A stretch of 64,000 nucleotides of DNA from contig JAPLMX010000077.1 in assembly GCA_026386805.1 (NCBI GenBank), positions 17,550 through 81,549 of the forward strand, read 5' to 3'. The notes below the pieces were generated by a model that saw only the letters and a program-made list of their open reading frames with translations, was not told the origin of the DNA and ran no database searches. Position 1 is the first letter of the stretch, and the number at the start of each line of letters is the position of its first letter. The position numbers were made by a program, and so were the translations under genes. Of this stretch, positions 16,330 through 25,426 are shown piece by piece. Source of the DNA: Phycisphaerae bacterium (GTDB taxonomy: Bacteria; Planctomycetota; Phycisphaerae; Sedimentisphaerales; Anaerobacaceae).

Positions 16330-16402
16330 GTAGGATGGGCTTCAGCCCATGCGGACAGTCACGGATCCGCGCGAAAACCGCATGGGCTGAAGCCCATCCT
16401 AC
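16330..16402. repeat. GTAGGATGGG palindromic element
   Basis: The left arm GTAGGATGGGCTTCAGCCCA and right arm TGGGCTGAAGCCCATCCTAC are exact reverse complements; the arm continues with TGCGG/CCGCA. It is intergenic, just before the Tat lipoprotein gene, and the ORF-track start of that gene lies inside it. Each arm also contains a small internal palindrome. Confidence 0.85.
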
Positions 16403-16452
16403 GGGTCCGTGTGGCACTCGGAGTCCGGCATTTTGGGTTAGGGGAGATCACG

Positions 16453-17928
16453 ATGAGTAGTGGACGGTGTCCCTTGCATTGTCACGAGGGCCAGTGCGTC
16501 AGTCGGCGCGGGTTTCTCAAGGGTTCCACGGCGATCCTGGCGGGGTCGTCTTTTCTGGCCGGGTGCTCATCGCTGAGCCAGAATCACGCTGCCTCGCACC
16601 CGATCCGGCAATGTGGGCCGGCGTCGAAGTGCCGGCCCATGCTGTGGGCGGCCTTCGTGCGACGGCAGGGCGAGTACGGCATGCTCTGGCCCGGGGCGGT
16701 GTACGATGGCGAGGCCGCGCGCACGATGTATGCCAGGAAGGTGACCGAGACCGTCTCGAAGCTCGGCGCCCAGCTCAGTTTGCGGCCGGAGCCGATTTAC
16801 AGTCTGGCCGAGGCAGACGCCTGGATCGCCCAGGCCCAGGAGGCCAAGGCCGATGGGCTCGTCCTCGTGATGCTGGATCGGCAGCAGCACGCCTGGCCGA
16901 CCGCGAAGAAAGTCGCGCAGAGCAAGATTCCGTCGATCATCTACTCCCCGCTGGGGACTTCCTTCACGACGAATACGATTGACCTTGCCGAGACTCCCGG
17001 ATGCGTGGTGTACTCGACCGACGACTTCAGCCAGGCGGCCTATGGCATGAAGATGCTCTGTGCGGCGGCCAAGATGCGCCGGACGTGCTGCGTCGTCATC
17101 AAAGGCGACAAGCGCTACGATGTGACGCTGGCGGATACCGGGATCAACCTGCGGCATGTCCCGGCCTCGTCGTTCATCGAGGAGTACAACGCCACGCCGG
17201 ATAGTGATGAGATCTTGGCGATGGCGGACGAGTATATGCACCGGGCCCGGCGCCGGATCGCCGCCACCCGGCAGGATGTCGTCAACGGGCTCAAGAGCTA
17301 CTATGTCGCCGGCAAGTTTCTCGAACGCGAGGGCGGTGATGCGATCACGATGGATTGTCTCGGGGCACTCGGCAAGATCCCCGTGAGTCTGCCCTGCATC
17401 GCGTGGTCGCGGATGAACGACGACCGCATCCCGGCGGCCTGCGAAGCGGACTACGGGGCGGTAGCGTCGCACGTGATGGTCCAGTACCTGTTCGACCGGC
17501 CGGGCTTCCAGCAGGACCCGGTGGCCGATACGGCGGATAATACGATCATCGGGGCACACTGCTGCTGCGCCACGAGATTGAACGGCTACGATAAGCCGCC
17601 CGAGCCGTTTGACATCAAGCACCACCACGGCAACCGGGACGCCGTGCCGCGGGCCCTCTGGCGAAAGGGCCAGCGGGTGACCAATATCGACCTGCTGCCG
17701 GGCGACGCCCAGACGCCCTCGACCGTCCTGATCTCCGCCGGTACGGTGGTTGACAATATGGAGGTCCCGCCCAGCGGCGGCTGCGTCGTCTCCGTGAAGG
17801 TGAAGTTCGACGGTGGCCAGGAGGTCCTGAGCTTCCCGGGCTTTCACCAGATCTTCTTCTACGGCGACTACAAGGAGCAGATGAAGGACTTCTGCCAGCT
17901 TTGCGGCTTCAAGGCCCAGGTGGTGTAG
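16453..17928 (+). CDS. Tat-exported lipoprotein with sugar-isomerase-like fold
   Basis: 491 aa. The start MSSGRCPLHCHEGQCVSRRG follows GGGGAG; the 44 upstream codons of the ORF track are the palindromic repeat. SRRGFLKGSTAILAGSSFLAGC is a twin-arginine signal with a lipobox (LAGC), so the protein should be exported folded and lipid-anchored. The body resembles the L-fucose/L-arabinose isomerase fold: an N-terminal Rossmann-like part (ADGLVLVMLDRQQHAWP), a middle domain, then ACEADYGAVASHVMVQYLF and IGAHCCCATRL, matching the isomerase C-terminal pattern. Export of such a fold is unusual. The catalytic Glu/Asp pair cannot be placed with certainty. A GH30-like gene follows 117 bases downstream. 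Confidence 0.6.
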   Translation: MSSGRCPLHCHEGQCVSRRGFLKGSTAILAGSSFLAGCSSLSQNHAASHPIRQCGPASKCRPMLWAAFVRRQGEYGMLWPGAVYDGEAARTMYARKVTETVSKLGAQLSLRPEPIYSLAEADAWIAQAQEAKADGLVLVMLDRQQHAWPTAKKVAQSKIPSIIYSPLGTSFTTNTIDLAETPGCVVYSTDDFSQAAYGMKMLCAAAKMRRTCCVVIKGDKRYDVTLADTGINLRHVPASSFIEEYNATPDSDEILAMADEYMHRARRRIAATRQDVVNGLKSYYVAGKFLEREGGDAITMDCLGALGKIPVSLPCIAWSRMNDDRIPAACEADYGAVASHVMVQYLFDRPGFQQDPVADTADNTIIGAHCCCATRLNGYDKPPEPFDIKHHHGNRDAVPRALWRKGQRVTNIDLLPGDAQTPSTVLISAGTVVDNMEVPPSGGCVVSVKVKFDGGQEVLSFPGFHQIFFYGDYKEQMKDFCQLCGFKAQVV

Positions 17929-17936
17929 AAGCAAAG

Positions 17937-18029
17937 AAGTTTCAAGTGTGAAGTGTCAAGTTTGAAGTGCTGGATTGGGAGGAGCAGGGATCGCGTCTTC
18001 TCACTTCCAACTTCCCACTTCAAACTTCT
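17937..18029. repeat. Inverted array of 7-bp tandem repeats
   Basis: The left arm is AAGTTTC AAGTGTG AAGTGTC AAGTTTG AAGTGCT (17937-17971). The right arm is CACTTCC AACTTCC CACTTCA AACTTCT (18002-18029), the reverse-complement family. The array ends a few bases before the ribosome-binding site of the GH30-like gene. Confidence 0.8.
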
Positions 18030-18045
18030 TCACAAGGAGTGGGGT

Positions 18046-19512
18046 ATGAGAAGCTTAGGTTGTGGGATTGTTGCTTGCATTTGTGCTTGTACGTGCCTTT
18101 CGTTCGGCCAAGCGCAGGACTTCACCGCCGTGCGGGCCGAGGTCGATTTCTCCAAGCATGTCCGCGATTGGGACGGATTCGGCGTCAATTATGTCGAGGT
18201 GGCCCAGTCCGTCGACTACGCACAGGACCCGCAGGAATACGGGGGCTTTAGCCTGCTGACGGAGGACGAGCGTCAGCAGATTGTGGACATGGTCTTTGGC
18301 GATGAGGGCCTCCAGCCCGGCATTGTGAAGATGTTCCTCGACCCGCTGCACCAGCGCGAGCCCGGCGGCGAGTTCGATCACGAGACCACGACCCGATGGA
18401 TGCGGTACTTCGTCCGGGAGGGCCTGAAGCGGACCCGCGCCCGAGGCGACGATCTGACGATCCTCACGACGCTGTACGGCCCGCCGGCCTGGGCGACGAA
18501 GCAGAAGTTCCTGCGCGGGCGTGACCTCGACCCGGCCCGCAAATACGACCTGGCCAGATACATGATCGACTGGGTTCGATACTTGCGAGAGGACCAGAAG
18601 CTGCCCGTCAAGTACCTGTCGCTGCACAATGAAGGCGAGGACTGGATGCGCTGGCCCGCCGACGGCGAGAGCGGCAATATCGGCACGGGGCACGACTACA
18701 ACCTCTTTTGGCCGCCGGAGCAGGTGGTCGATTTCCTCAAGTTCCTGCGGCCGATGCTGGATGCGGCCGGGTTGCAGAAGGTCGGCATCGCGCCGGGCGA
18801 GTGCACGAACTGGTACCGCTTCAGCGCCTGGGGCTACGCCGACGCGATTGCCGACGACGCCGGGGCCTTGGCGAATCTGGGTCTGATCACGTCCCACGGT
18901 TTCTACGGCGGCACTTACGGCCGCTGGTTCGGCGAGCATCGCAGCCTCGGGACCGACATCCTCCGCGAGAAGCGGCCCGAGCTCCATGCCTGGGTAACCT
19001 CCACAAGCTGGAGCAAAATGGATGCGGCCAACCTCAAGGAGATGCACGGCAACATCTACACGGCCAAGGTCAACGGGATTACGCCCTGGGCGTGTGTCCA
19101 ACGGCCCGCGAAGTGGGTCGGCGGCGACCCGAATCCCGGCACCGCCTTCCGCGTGAGCGAAGACGGCGCCTACGAGGTTCTGCGGGGCTACTACTATTAT
19201 AAGCAGGTCGCCCGCGTCGGTCAGCCGGGGATGGCGGTGGCCTGGACCTTTGCCATGGACTCCGAGGTGGGCGCGATTGCCTTTGCCCGCAACGGCACCA
19301 GGCACCCCGACGCCTTCGTGCTCGTCAACATCGGCAAGGACAACAAGCGGGTCGCGGTGAGGGTGCTCGGCAGCGGCAGCGACACATTCGAGGCCTTTCG
19401 CACGACGGACGAGAAGGACCGCTACGACCTCGTTGGACGGCTCGCTTTGGAGGACGACACCCTCGTTTACGAGGCCCCAGGGCAATCGGCCACCACTTTC
19501 TTTGCCAAGTGA
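18046..19512 (+). CDS. Secreted GH30-like glycoside hydrolase
   Basis: 488 aa. Start MRSLGCGIVACICACTCLSF (signal peptide, cleavage near FGQAQD) after AAGGAG; the ORF-track start lies in the heptamer array. It has a clan GH-A TIM barrel: WDGFGVNYVEVAQSVDYAQD at strand 1, TTLYGPPAWATK (the 'PPAWMK'-like block of GH30), and SLHNEGEDWMRWP, where the Asn-Glu pair is the usual acid/base position. The nucleophile Glu is probably in the region after THSHGFYG/HAWVTSTSWSK but is not obvious. A C-terminal beta-domain follows. Likely acts on beta-linked polysaccharide outside the cell; substrate unknown. The stop codon is followed in frame by an amidohydrolase remnant. Confidence 0.7.
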   Translation: MRSLGCGIVACICACTCLSFGQAQDFTAVRAEVDFSKHVRDWDGFGVNYVEVAQSVDYAQDPQEYGGFSLLTEDERQQIVDMVFGDEGLQPGIVKMFLDPLHQREPGGEFDHETTTRWMRYFVREGLKRTRARGDDLTILTTLYGPPAWATKQKFLRGRDLDPARKYDLARYMIDWVRYLREDQKLPVKYLSLHNEGEDWMRWPADGESGNIGTGHDYNLFWPPEQVVDFLKFLRPMLDAAGLQKVGIAPGECTNWYRFSAWGYADAIADDAGALANLGLITSHGFYGGTYGRWFGEHRSLGTDILREKRPELHAWVTSTSWSKMDAANLKEMHGNIYTAKVNGITPWACVQRPAKWVGGDPNPGTAFRVSEDGAYEVLRGYYYYKQVARVGQPGMAVAWTFAMDSEVGAIAFARNGTRHPDAFVLVNIGKDNKRVAVRVLGSGSDTFEAFRTTDEKDRYDLVGRLALEDDTLVYEAPGQSATTFFAK

Positions 19513-19716
19513 GCCAAGGCTAACCACACCTCGGTGCTCGACGACATCAAGACCCTTGGGGCGGGCAGGGTCTGCTTCGGCAGCGATACCCCCTTCGCCC
19601 TGATGCACGTCTGTGTCGCCGAGTACAACGCCTTGCTCGACGGTGAAGTCACGCTGGAGGAGAAAGCCCAAGTCATGGGTGGAAACATTCTCCGCCTACT
19701 GAATCGCGGCGCGTAA
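19513..19716 (+). pseudogene. C-terminal remnant of an amidohydrolase
   Basis: Directly after the GH30-like stop codon, and in the same frame, the sequence encodes LDDIKTLGAGRVCFGSDTPF...EEKAQVMGGNILRLLNRGA. This is the end of an amidohydrolase-2-type TIM-barrel enzyme: the GSDTPF metal-ligand strand and the typical C-terminal 'ILGGNILRLL' helix. No start or barrel precedes it. The fragment looks like the leftover of a gene deleted when the GH30-like region was joined here. Confidence 0.65.
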
Positions 19717-19768
19717 GTGCGTCATCGCCGCTCGCCTGCCCAGAACCTTTGCAGGAGGTCGCCCAGGT

Positions 19769-19890
19769 CTATTCCTTCGGCCCATGGTTCCGCAACAGCT
19801 CGACGATTTCAGCGTGACGGACGCGGAGGATGAATGGACACCGGTTGTGAGCGACAGGGCAGAGATCATCGCCCGTGGCAATGAGCGGCT
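19769..19890 (-). pseudogene. C-terminal remnant of an ankyrin-repeat gene
   Basis: The minus strand reads RHAEIVELLRNHGPKE-stop. This matches the ends of both ankyrin blocks in the large protein at 20615-25399 (HSEIVELLRKRGAKDE and HTEIADVLRKHGAKE-stop). Upstream of it the frame lacks ankyrin features, so only the tail remains. Confidence 0.55.
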
Positions 19891-19944
19891 CTGCTCTACT
19901 CCTGTGGCCGTCTCGGCCTGTTCGTGGGACAGGGTCAGCAGCGT

Positions 19945-20439
19945 TCAACTTTCCTTGGGCTGCCTGACCCAGATCACGGTCAGAATCCGCCAGTGTCCAT
20001 CTTCTTTAATCAAGGTCCGGAATTGGCGGCTCTGCTTTGTCAGTGTCTTGTCATCGGGGTCGCGACTGCCGTACTTGTCAAAAGCGGCCCATGCCAGGTT
20101 TCCGCCAATGCTGATGGAGAGGTTCCTGTATTCCCAATCGCTTAATGGCTGCGGATCTACCGTAAAGAGACCCCGATAGAATTTTTCCAGGTTCTCCCAA
20201 CCGACGTGTTCATATACGTAACCATCCTCGCTTATCCCAATCCACGCGCTGTTGGGCTTGTGTGCCCATGCAGCGACAAACGGATTCCAATCTCTGGCGC
20301 GAAGAGCCTTGAATTCGTTGTTGATCACCGACCGTATTGCCTGCTCCTCTGCCTGCGTACCGATCTGCTCTTCCGAATAGAGCAGTCCGACCGACACGAG
20401 TGTGCCGACGCCGATCAGAGCAAGACTATTTCTCAACAT
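19945..20439 (-). CDS. Exported NTF2-like (SnoaL/DUF4440-type) protein
   Basis: 164 aa; ATG after GAAAGGAGAT. The N-terminus MLRNSLALIGVGTLVSVGLL is a signal peptide or anchor. The rest fits the cystatin-like NTF2 fold: an N-terminal helix (EEQAIRSVINNEFKALRARDWNPF), a strand-rich middle (SAWIGISEDGYVYEHVGWENL) and the closing FRTLIKEDGHWRILTVIWV, which is the standard SnoaL/DUF4440 ending. Such domains can be ligand-binding or enzymatic; nothing here decides. It lies 175 bases downstream of the big ankyrin gene on the same strand and might belong to its transcript. Confidence 0.7.
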   Translation of the reverse strand: MLRNSLALIGVGTLVSVGLLYSEEQIGTQAEEQAIRSVINNEFKALRARDWNPFVAAWAHKPNSAWIGISEDGYVYEHVGWENLEKFYRGLFTVDPQPLSDWEYRNLSISIGGNLAWAAFDKYGSRDPDDKTLTKQSRQFRTLIKEDGHWRILTVIWVRQPKES

Positions 20440-20614
20440 GGTAATCTCCTTTCATTCGGCTCTTGTTTTCCAGCTAGTACCCATCAGACAACATTTCGTG
20501 GCCTCAGCGCGGGCCATCGAAACAGGGAGAGCAATGGCCCAGTATTGCCCCGGTCTCTCCCATATCTCGTAAACTGTGGCATGTCTCGGACCAGTCGACA
20601 CGTTTGCGGTCCTG

Positions 20615-23600
20615 CTATTCTTTCGCCCCGTGTTTGCGCAGCACGTCGGCGATTTCGGTGTGGCCTTTTTGTCTCGCCAGAAACAAGGGCCTTCTGCCTG
20701 CGTCATCTTGGGCGTTCACCTCCGCGTCCTGGCTGACTAGAGCCTCCACCGCATCTTTTCGTCCCGAATCGGCTGCCCTGTGAAGCGGGGTGCGCGACTT
20801 GGCGTCCTTGGCATTTACGTCCGCACCCTTGCTGAGCAACAGTCTTACCATGTTATCATTGGTCCAGGCTGCCTCGTGCAAGGGTGTCCCTCCGTCCGAA
20901 TCCCTGACGTTGACATTAGCGCCCTTTTCGACAAGCAGTGTAGCAATCGATTCATCTTCCTCCAATACAGCGCAGACAAGCGGTGTTTGTCCTTCGTGGT
21001 CCTTTGCATTAACGTCTGCGCCCCTGGCGATGAGAAGCTCGACCGTGCTCCTACGGGCCCAAGATGCCGCTTGGTGAAGAGGCGTCCCACGCTTAGGCGA
21101 TGTCGCATTGATGTCAGCCCCCTTGTCTAACAACAGGCGTGCCACCTCGTCATGGCCTCGCTCAGCGGCATAATGTAGGGGTGTCATGCCGTCTTGGCAC
21201 CTATCATGGAGATCAGCCGCACTGGTTAAGAGCAGCATCATTACGTTCGTATAGCCATGCATGGCTGCGAGGTGCAGGGCTGTTCTGCCATGACTGTCTC
21301 TTGCTCTGATGTCTGCCCCTTGGCGGATCAAGAACCTCACCATCTCAGTCTGTCCTCCGTTGACGGCAGCATGCAGGGGCGTGCTGTTGCAGTCGTCTCT
21401 TGCGTTCACACCTGTTCCCTGTTCGAGGCACGCACGCATCTTTTGCTCATCTCCAAGGAAACCAGCCAGATGGATAGCAGGCAGCTTGGCCCCTCCTGCC
21501 ACAAGCAATTCAACAATCGTCCTGCTGTCATCGCCACGCTCGATCATGGCGGCATACAATGGGGTTTTACCTTCCCAGTCCTTTAGATCGAGTCTTGCAC
21601 CTGCCTCGATGAGTATCCGGACTACCTCCCTATGGCCTTGCGTGGCAGCTCGGTGCAGAGGGGTCGCTCGGCTGGCCGGCGAAGCATTGACATCCGCACC
21701 TTTGCTGATGAGCAATCGGACTATGTGCTCATGGCCATTTGCAGCGGCGATATGCAGTGGCGTATGCCCTGAGAATTTCTGTGTTGCGTTTACCTCGGCG
21801 CCATGAGCAATGAGGATCTCCACCGTTTCGGTATAGCCCTTGCTCACCGCATAGAATAAAGGCGTTGTACCGAACGGGTCCGTGTCCGGTGCGTTGACAT
21901 TGGCACCGGCGGCGAGAAGTGATTTGACCTGCTCAATATCGCCGTCCGTCGCTGCCCGGTGGAGAGACTCGGCTGGCTTGGCGTCAACTGCTCCGGCAGA
22001 GGACTCGTCTTTCGCCCCGCGCTTCCGCAGCAGTTCGACGATTTCGCTGTGTCCCCTCTTTTCAGCCATGGACAAGGGCGTGTTACCTTGGTTGTCCTTT
22101 GCGGTTGCGTCCGCACCATTTTTCAGCAAGAGCATGACTATATCTGTGCGACCACGACCGGCCGCACCATGTAACGGAGTCATACCCCCCTTGTCCCTTG
22201 TATTAACATCTGCGCCTTTCCCAATCAGAAGTTCCACGAGATCACTCCAACCGTTGTTGCATGCCAGGCGCAACGCTGTCCATCCGGAATCGCCCTTGGA
22301 ATTGACATCTGCGCCTCGGGAAATCAGGAATTCGACCATGTGTTGCGAGTGAATTGCCAAGTCCAGAGGTCGGATGCCGCCATTGGCCTTTGCATTCACG
22401 TCGGCACCTTTGGTGATGAGGAAATCAGCCACCTCAGTGGTGTCCGCGAAAACCGCCCAATGAAGGGCCGTGCGGCCTATTCCATCCTTTGTGTTGACAT
22501 CGGTTCCGTCTTCGATGTATCTCTTAACCTGAGTCAGATCTCCCCGACAGGCGGCCGTGTGGATGGTGTCAGGGTAGTTCCCCCTGGTGACAAGCAGATG
22601 GACCGCGTCTTTTCTGCAATTCCAGACGGCGAAATCCACAAGTGTCCAGCCATCCTTATCCTTTTTTTCATTGATGTCAGCTCCGTTGGAGATTAGCAGC
22701 TCGATCATGTCCATGCTGCCATCCATGATCGCCCATTTCAGGACCGTCCAGCCGTGACGATCTTGTGCGTTGACATCGGCTCCTTTTCGAATAAGCAGTC
22801 TAAAAGCGTTGACGTTCTCGTGGCGGATCGCAATGCGCAGCAGAGTAGAACCATCTCCATCTCTCGCATCGATGTTGGCGCCCTTGGCGAGCAATAGGTC
22901 TGCTATGTCCGCACGATCCTGTGTCGCGGCATAGTACAACGGCGTACACCCAAGCCAATCTCTTGCGTCGACATCGGCTCCCTTCTCGATGAGAAAGGCC
23001 ACGATGTCTTTCTCACCTCCACTTGCCGCCGCATGAAGAGGGGTGAAGCCAAGACTATCCTTGGCACGGATGCTCTCGCCCGAAATCAGAAGACTCTTGA
23101 CCTTCTCCCGATCTCCCATGTACGCCGCCAGAAGTGGAGGAGGAAGTTCGGCACCGTGTTTAACAAGTAGTCTCATGACGTCCTTTCGTCCAGTGGAATT
23201 GCTGGTCATCGCGTGGTACACAGGTGTCCCGCCCAATTTGCCCCCTCCCCAGTCCTCCTTCGCATTGATATCCGCACCTCTGGAAATTAGCAGTTCTGCT
23301 GCAGCTACCCGCCCATGTAGGGCGGCCAGATGGAGTGGTGTGTGCCCATTCGGGTCCTTTGAATCGATATGAGCACCCTTTGAGATGAGCGATTTGACCT
23401 TCTCGACGTCGCCGGCAGCCGCAGCCTGGTGCAATGACTTAGTTGGTTGCTTCTTCTCTTTTCCAGCGGAGGTCTCTTCTTTCGCCCGGCGTGTCTTCAA
23501 GGACACCTGCCATATGTCCACGTCGTCGCCGCCACCGATACTACCGTGCCGGTTCGATACGAAGTAGAGGGTAGAACCGTCGCTCGAGATATGAGGGTTG

Positions 23601-25399
23601 TACTCACCATCCGGACTGTTGACCGTTGGGCCGAGATTGACCGGATTGCCCCAGGGATCGTCCTTGGTCTTTCGGGTTGTCACCCAGATATCAGTGCCAC
23701 CGAAGCCGGGACGGTCTGAGAGGAAGTACAGAGACAGCTCGTCCGTAGAGATCGAAGGCGAGGTATCAGCGTCCGGACTGTTGACGGTTGGGCCGAGGTT
23801 GACCGGCGTGCCCCATGGATCGTTCTTGCTCTTGCGCGTTGTTACCCAGATGTCCTCTCGACCGAAACCTCCAGGCCGAGCCCCAGTGCCGATATGCTCA
23901 GAGAAGTACAGGGACAAACTGTCAGCGGAAATACTCGGCTTGTTTTCGGCGGCGGCACTGTTGACCTTCGGGCCGAGATTGACTGGCGCGCCCCAAGCGT
24001 CGCTCCTTGTTGCCCGCTCGCTTACCCAGAGATCGTAACCACCGCATCCACCAGGCCGGTTTGACATGAAGTAAAGCTCCAAGCCGTCGGCGGATACGCA
24101 CGGGGCTCCTTCAAACGCGGGACTGTTGATGGGTAGTCCGAGATTGACCGGCGCACCCCAAGGATCATCTCTTGTTCTTCGCGTTGTCACCCAGATATCA
24201 GCATTACCGAGACCACCGGGTCGCCGTGAGAGAAAGTAGAGCGACAGCCCATCGGCCGAAGTGTACGGGTCCCACTCGTAAGCCGAACTGTTGACCGTTG
24301 GCCCAAGATGGGTGGGATTGCCGAAGATGCGATCTGCATCCACACCTTCGGTTGTTGGCCGATTTTCCGCTTTGACGGTCAGGACTACGGTTGTCGGGAC
24401 CGATAGCAGAGCCGTCAAGACAACAACCGCCGCCACAGGCAAACTGGGGTGCTTGTAGAATTTCTTTCCTGGCGTTAACATGGTTCTTATCCTTTCTTCG
24501 ATATTCTTGGCTGGCCCGGCTACGGCCAACGATGGGACGGGCCGGGTGGATTCTTGTGCCTGGATCAGGGTGCTGACGATGGCCGAACTGTAGTCCTTCG
24601 GCCTGGCGCCCAGATGGGCGATAGCCATCTCGTCGCAGCATTGTTCTCGCTCGCGGCGGATTCTCTGGTTCGCCCACCAGACGAGCGGGTGGAACCAGAA
24701 GATCCCCTGCGCGATGATTTGCAGGATGTTGACCGCCGCATCGAACCGCAGGACGTGGCTGATCTCGTGGGCGAGAATGTCCCTGCGATGTTCGTCGTCG
24801 TCCATCCTGGCGAAACGGTTTGGCAGGTAAATATCTCCACGAAGGATGCCCCAGACGAACGGCTGGCCGACACCCTCGATGAGCCACACACGCGGCGGGC
24901 GCTTTACGCGGAGCGACCGGAAGGTCTCATCGAAAGAGTCTCCCGATGTTCGTGGTAGCGTGCGCCGTTCCCGCCGCAGCCACAGGATGGTCCGGACAGC
25001 CTTGGTCAAAGCGATGCACGTGAACACAGCCACGCCGGCCAGCCACCCGACCGCAAGCCATTGCCGCGTGGCCAGGTGCAGCGGCTCCTGTGCCGCAGAA
25101 GTCGGTGTTGGCGGCAATCTCTCTTCAACCGATGTTTGCGCCATTTCCTCCTGCGGCGGGGTGGTCGAAATGATCGAAGCCACGGCGGGTGGTCCCCTTT
25201 CAGGCAACACGGCCAGGGGCACTTCCACAACGGGCGGGGTCAGGCACTTGGCCAGCACGAGCAGCCAGAGCAGGTACCGCACGTGCGCACTTCGGTTTCG
25301 CAGGGCCCAGGATGCCAATCCCACGGCAACGACCAGAAGTGCAATCTGCCAGCTTTGCCTCCACAGGTAGTTCGCGATGGTCGTCAGCAACGATTCCAT
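20615..25399 (-). CDS. BlaR1-type M56 metalloprotease fused to PD40 propeller and about 29 ankyrin repeats
   Basis: 1594 aa; ATG after GGAGGG, 27 bases after the blaI stop. Residues 1-320 form a BlaR1/MecR1-type M56 membrane protease: TM helices near 15-30, 40-60 and 115-130, zinc motif HEISH at 211-215, HPLVWWANQRIRREREQCCDE, and a last TM near 325-345 (LPVAAVVVLTALLSVPTTVV). Residues 355-640 hold five PD40/TolB-type propeller repeats of the form DIWVTTRKTKDDPWG-PVNLGPTVNSPDG. Residues 650-1594 are about 29 ankyrin repeats (GxTPLHxAAxxGHxxIVxLLxxxGADVNAxD) in two blocks of about 15 and 14, separated by a linker resembling the one before block 1. In BlaR1 the C-terminal sensor is a penicillin-binding domain outside the membrane. 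By topology, the propeller and ankyrins would be the sensor here. Ligand unknown. Confidence 0.88.
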   Translation of the reverse strand: MESLLTTIANYLWRQSWQIALLVVAVGLASWALRNRSAHVRYLLWLLVLAKCLTPPVVEVPLAVLPERGPPAVASIISTTPPQEEMAQTSVEERLPPTPTSAAQEPLHLATRQWLAVGWLAGVAVFTCIALTKAVRTILWLRRERRTLPRTSGDSFDETFRSLRVKRPPRVWLIEGVGQPFVWGILRGDIYLPNRFARMDDDEHRRDILAHEISHVLRFDAAVNILQIIAQGIFWFHPLVWWANQRIRREREQCCDEMAIAHLGARPKDYSSAIVSTLIQAQESTRPVPSLAVAGPAKNIEERIRTMLTPGKKFYKHPSLPVAAVVVLTALLSVPTTVVLTVKAENRPTTEGVDADRIFGNPTHLGPTVNSSAYEWDPYTSADGLSLYFLSRRPGGLGNADIWVTTRRTRDDPWGAPVNLGLPINSPAFEGAPCVSADGLELYFMSNRPGGCGGYDLWVSERATRSDAWGAPVNLGPKVNSAAAENKPSISADSLSLYFSEHIGTGARPGGFGREDIWVTTRKSKNDPWGTPVNLGPTVNSPDADTSPSISTDELSLYFLSDRPGFGGTDIWVTTRKTKDDPWGNPVNLGPTVNSPDGEYNPHISSDGSTLYFVSNRHGSIGGGDDVDIWQVSLKTRRAKEETSAGKEKKQPTKSLHQAAAAGDVEKVKSLISKGAHIDSKDPNGHTPLHLAALHGRVAAAELLISRGADINAKEDWGGGKLGGTPVYHAMTSNSTGRKDVMRLLVKHGAELPPPLLAAYMGDREKVKSLLISGESIRAKDSLGFTPLHAAASGGEKDIVAFLIEKGADVDARDWLGCTPLYYAATQDRADIADLLLAKGANIDARDGDGSTLLRIAIRHENVNAFRLLIRKGADVNAQDRHGWTVLKWAIMDGSMDMIELLISNGADINEKKDKDGWTLVDFAVWNCRKDAVHLLVTRGNYPDTIHTAACRGDLTQVKRYIEDGTDVNTKDGIGRTALHWAVFADTTEVADFLITKGADVNAKANGGIRPLDLAIHSQHMVEFLISRGADVNSKGDSGWTALRLACNNGWSDLVELLIGKGADVNTRDKGGMTPLHGAAGRGRTDIVMLLLKNGADATAKDNQGNTPLSMAEKRGHSEIVELLRKRGAKDESSAGAVDAKPAESLHRAATDGDIEQVKSLLAAGANVNAPDTDPFGTTPLFYAVSKGYTETVEILIAHGAEVNATQKFSGHTPLHIAAANGHEHIVRLLISKGADVNASPASRATPLHRAATQGHREVVRILIEAGARLDLKDWEGKTPLYAAMIERGDDSRTIVELLVAGGAKLPAIHLAGFLGDEQKMRACLEQGTGVNARDDCNSTPLHAAVNGGQTEMVRFLIRQGADIRARDSHGRTALHLAAMHGYTNVMMLLLTSAADLHDRCQDGMTPLHYAAERGHDEVARLLLDKGADINATSPKRGTPLHQAASWARRSTVELLIARGADVNAKDHEGQTPLVCAVLEEDESIATLLVEKGANVNVRDSDGGTPLHEAAWTNDNMVRLLLSKGADVNAKDAKSRTPLHRAADSGRKDAVEALVSQDAEVNAQDDAGRRPLFLARQKGHTEIADVLRKHGAKE

Positions 25400-25426
25400 A
25401 GGTACGCCCTCCGAAATATGGGTTGC

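Noticed and set aside
17937-18029. CRISPR array
   Set aside because: Units are only 7 bases with no spacers; the same holds for the arrays at 5900, 37965 and 42454. No cas genes are present.
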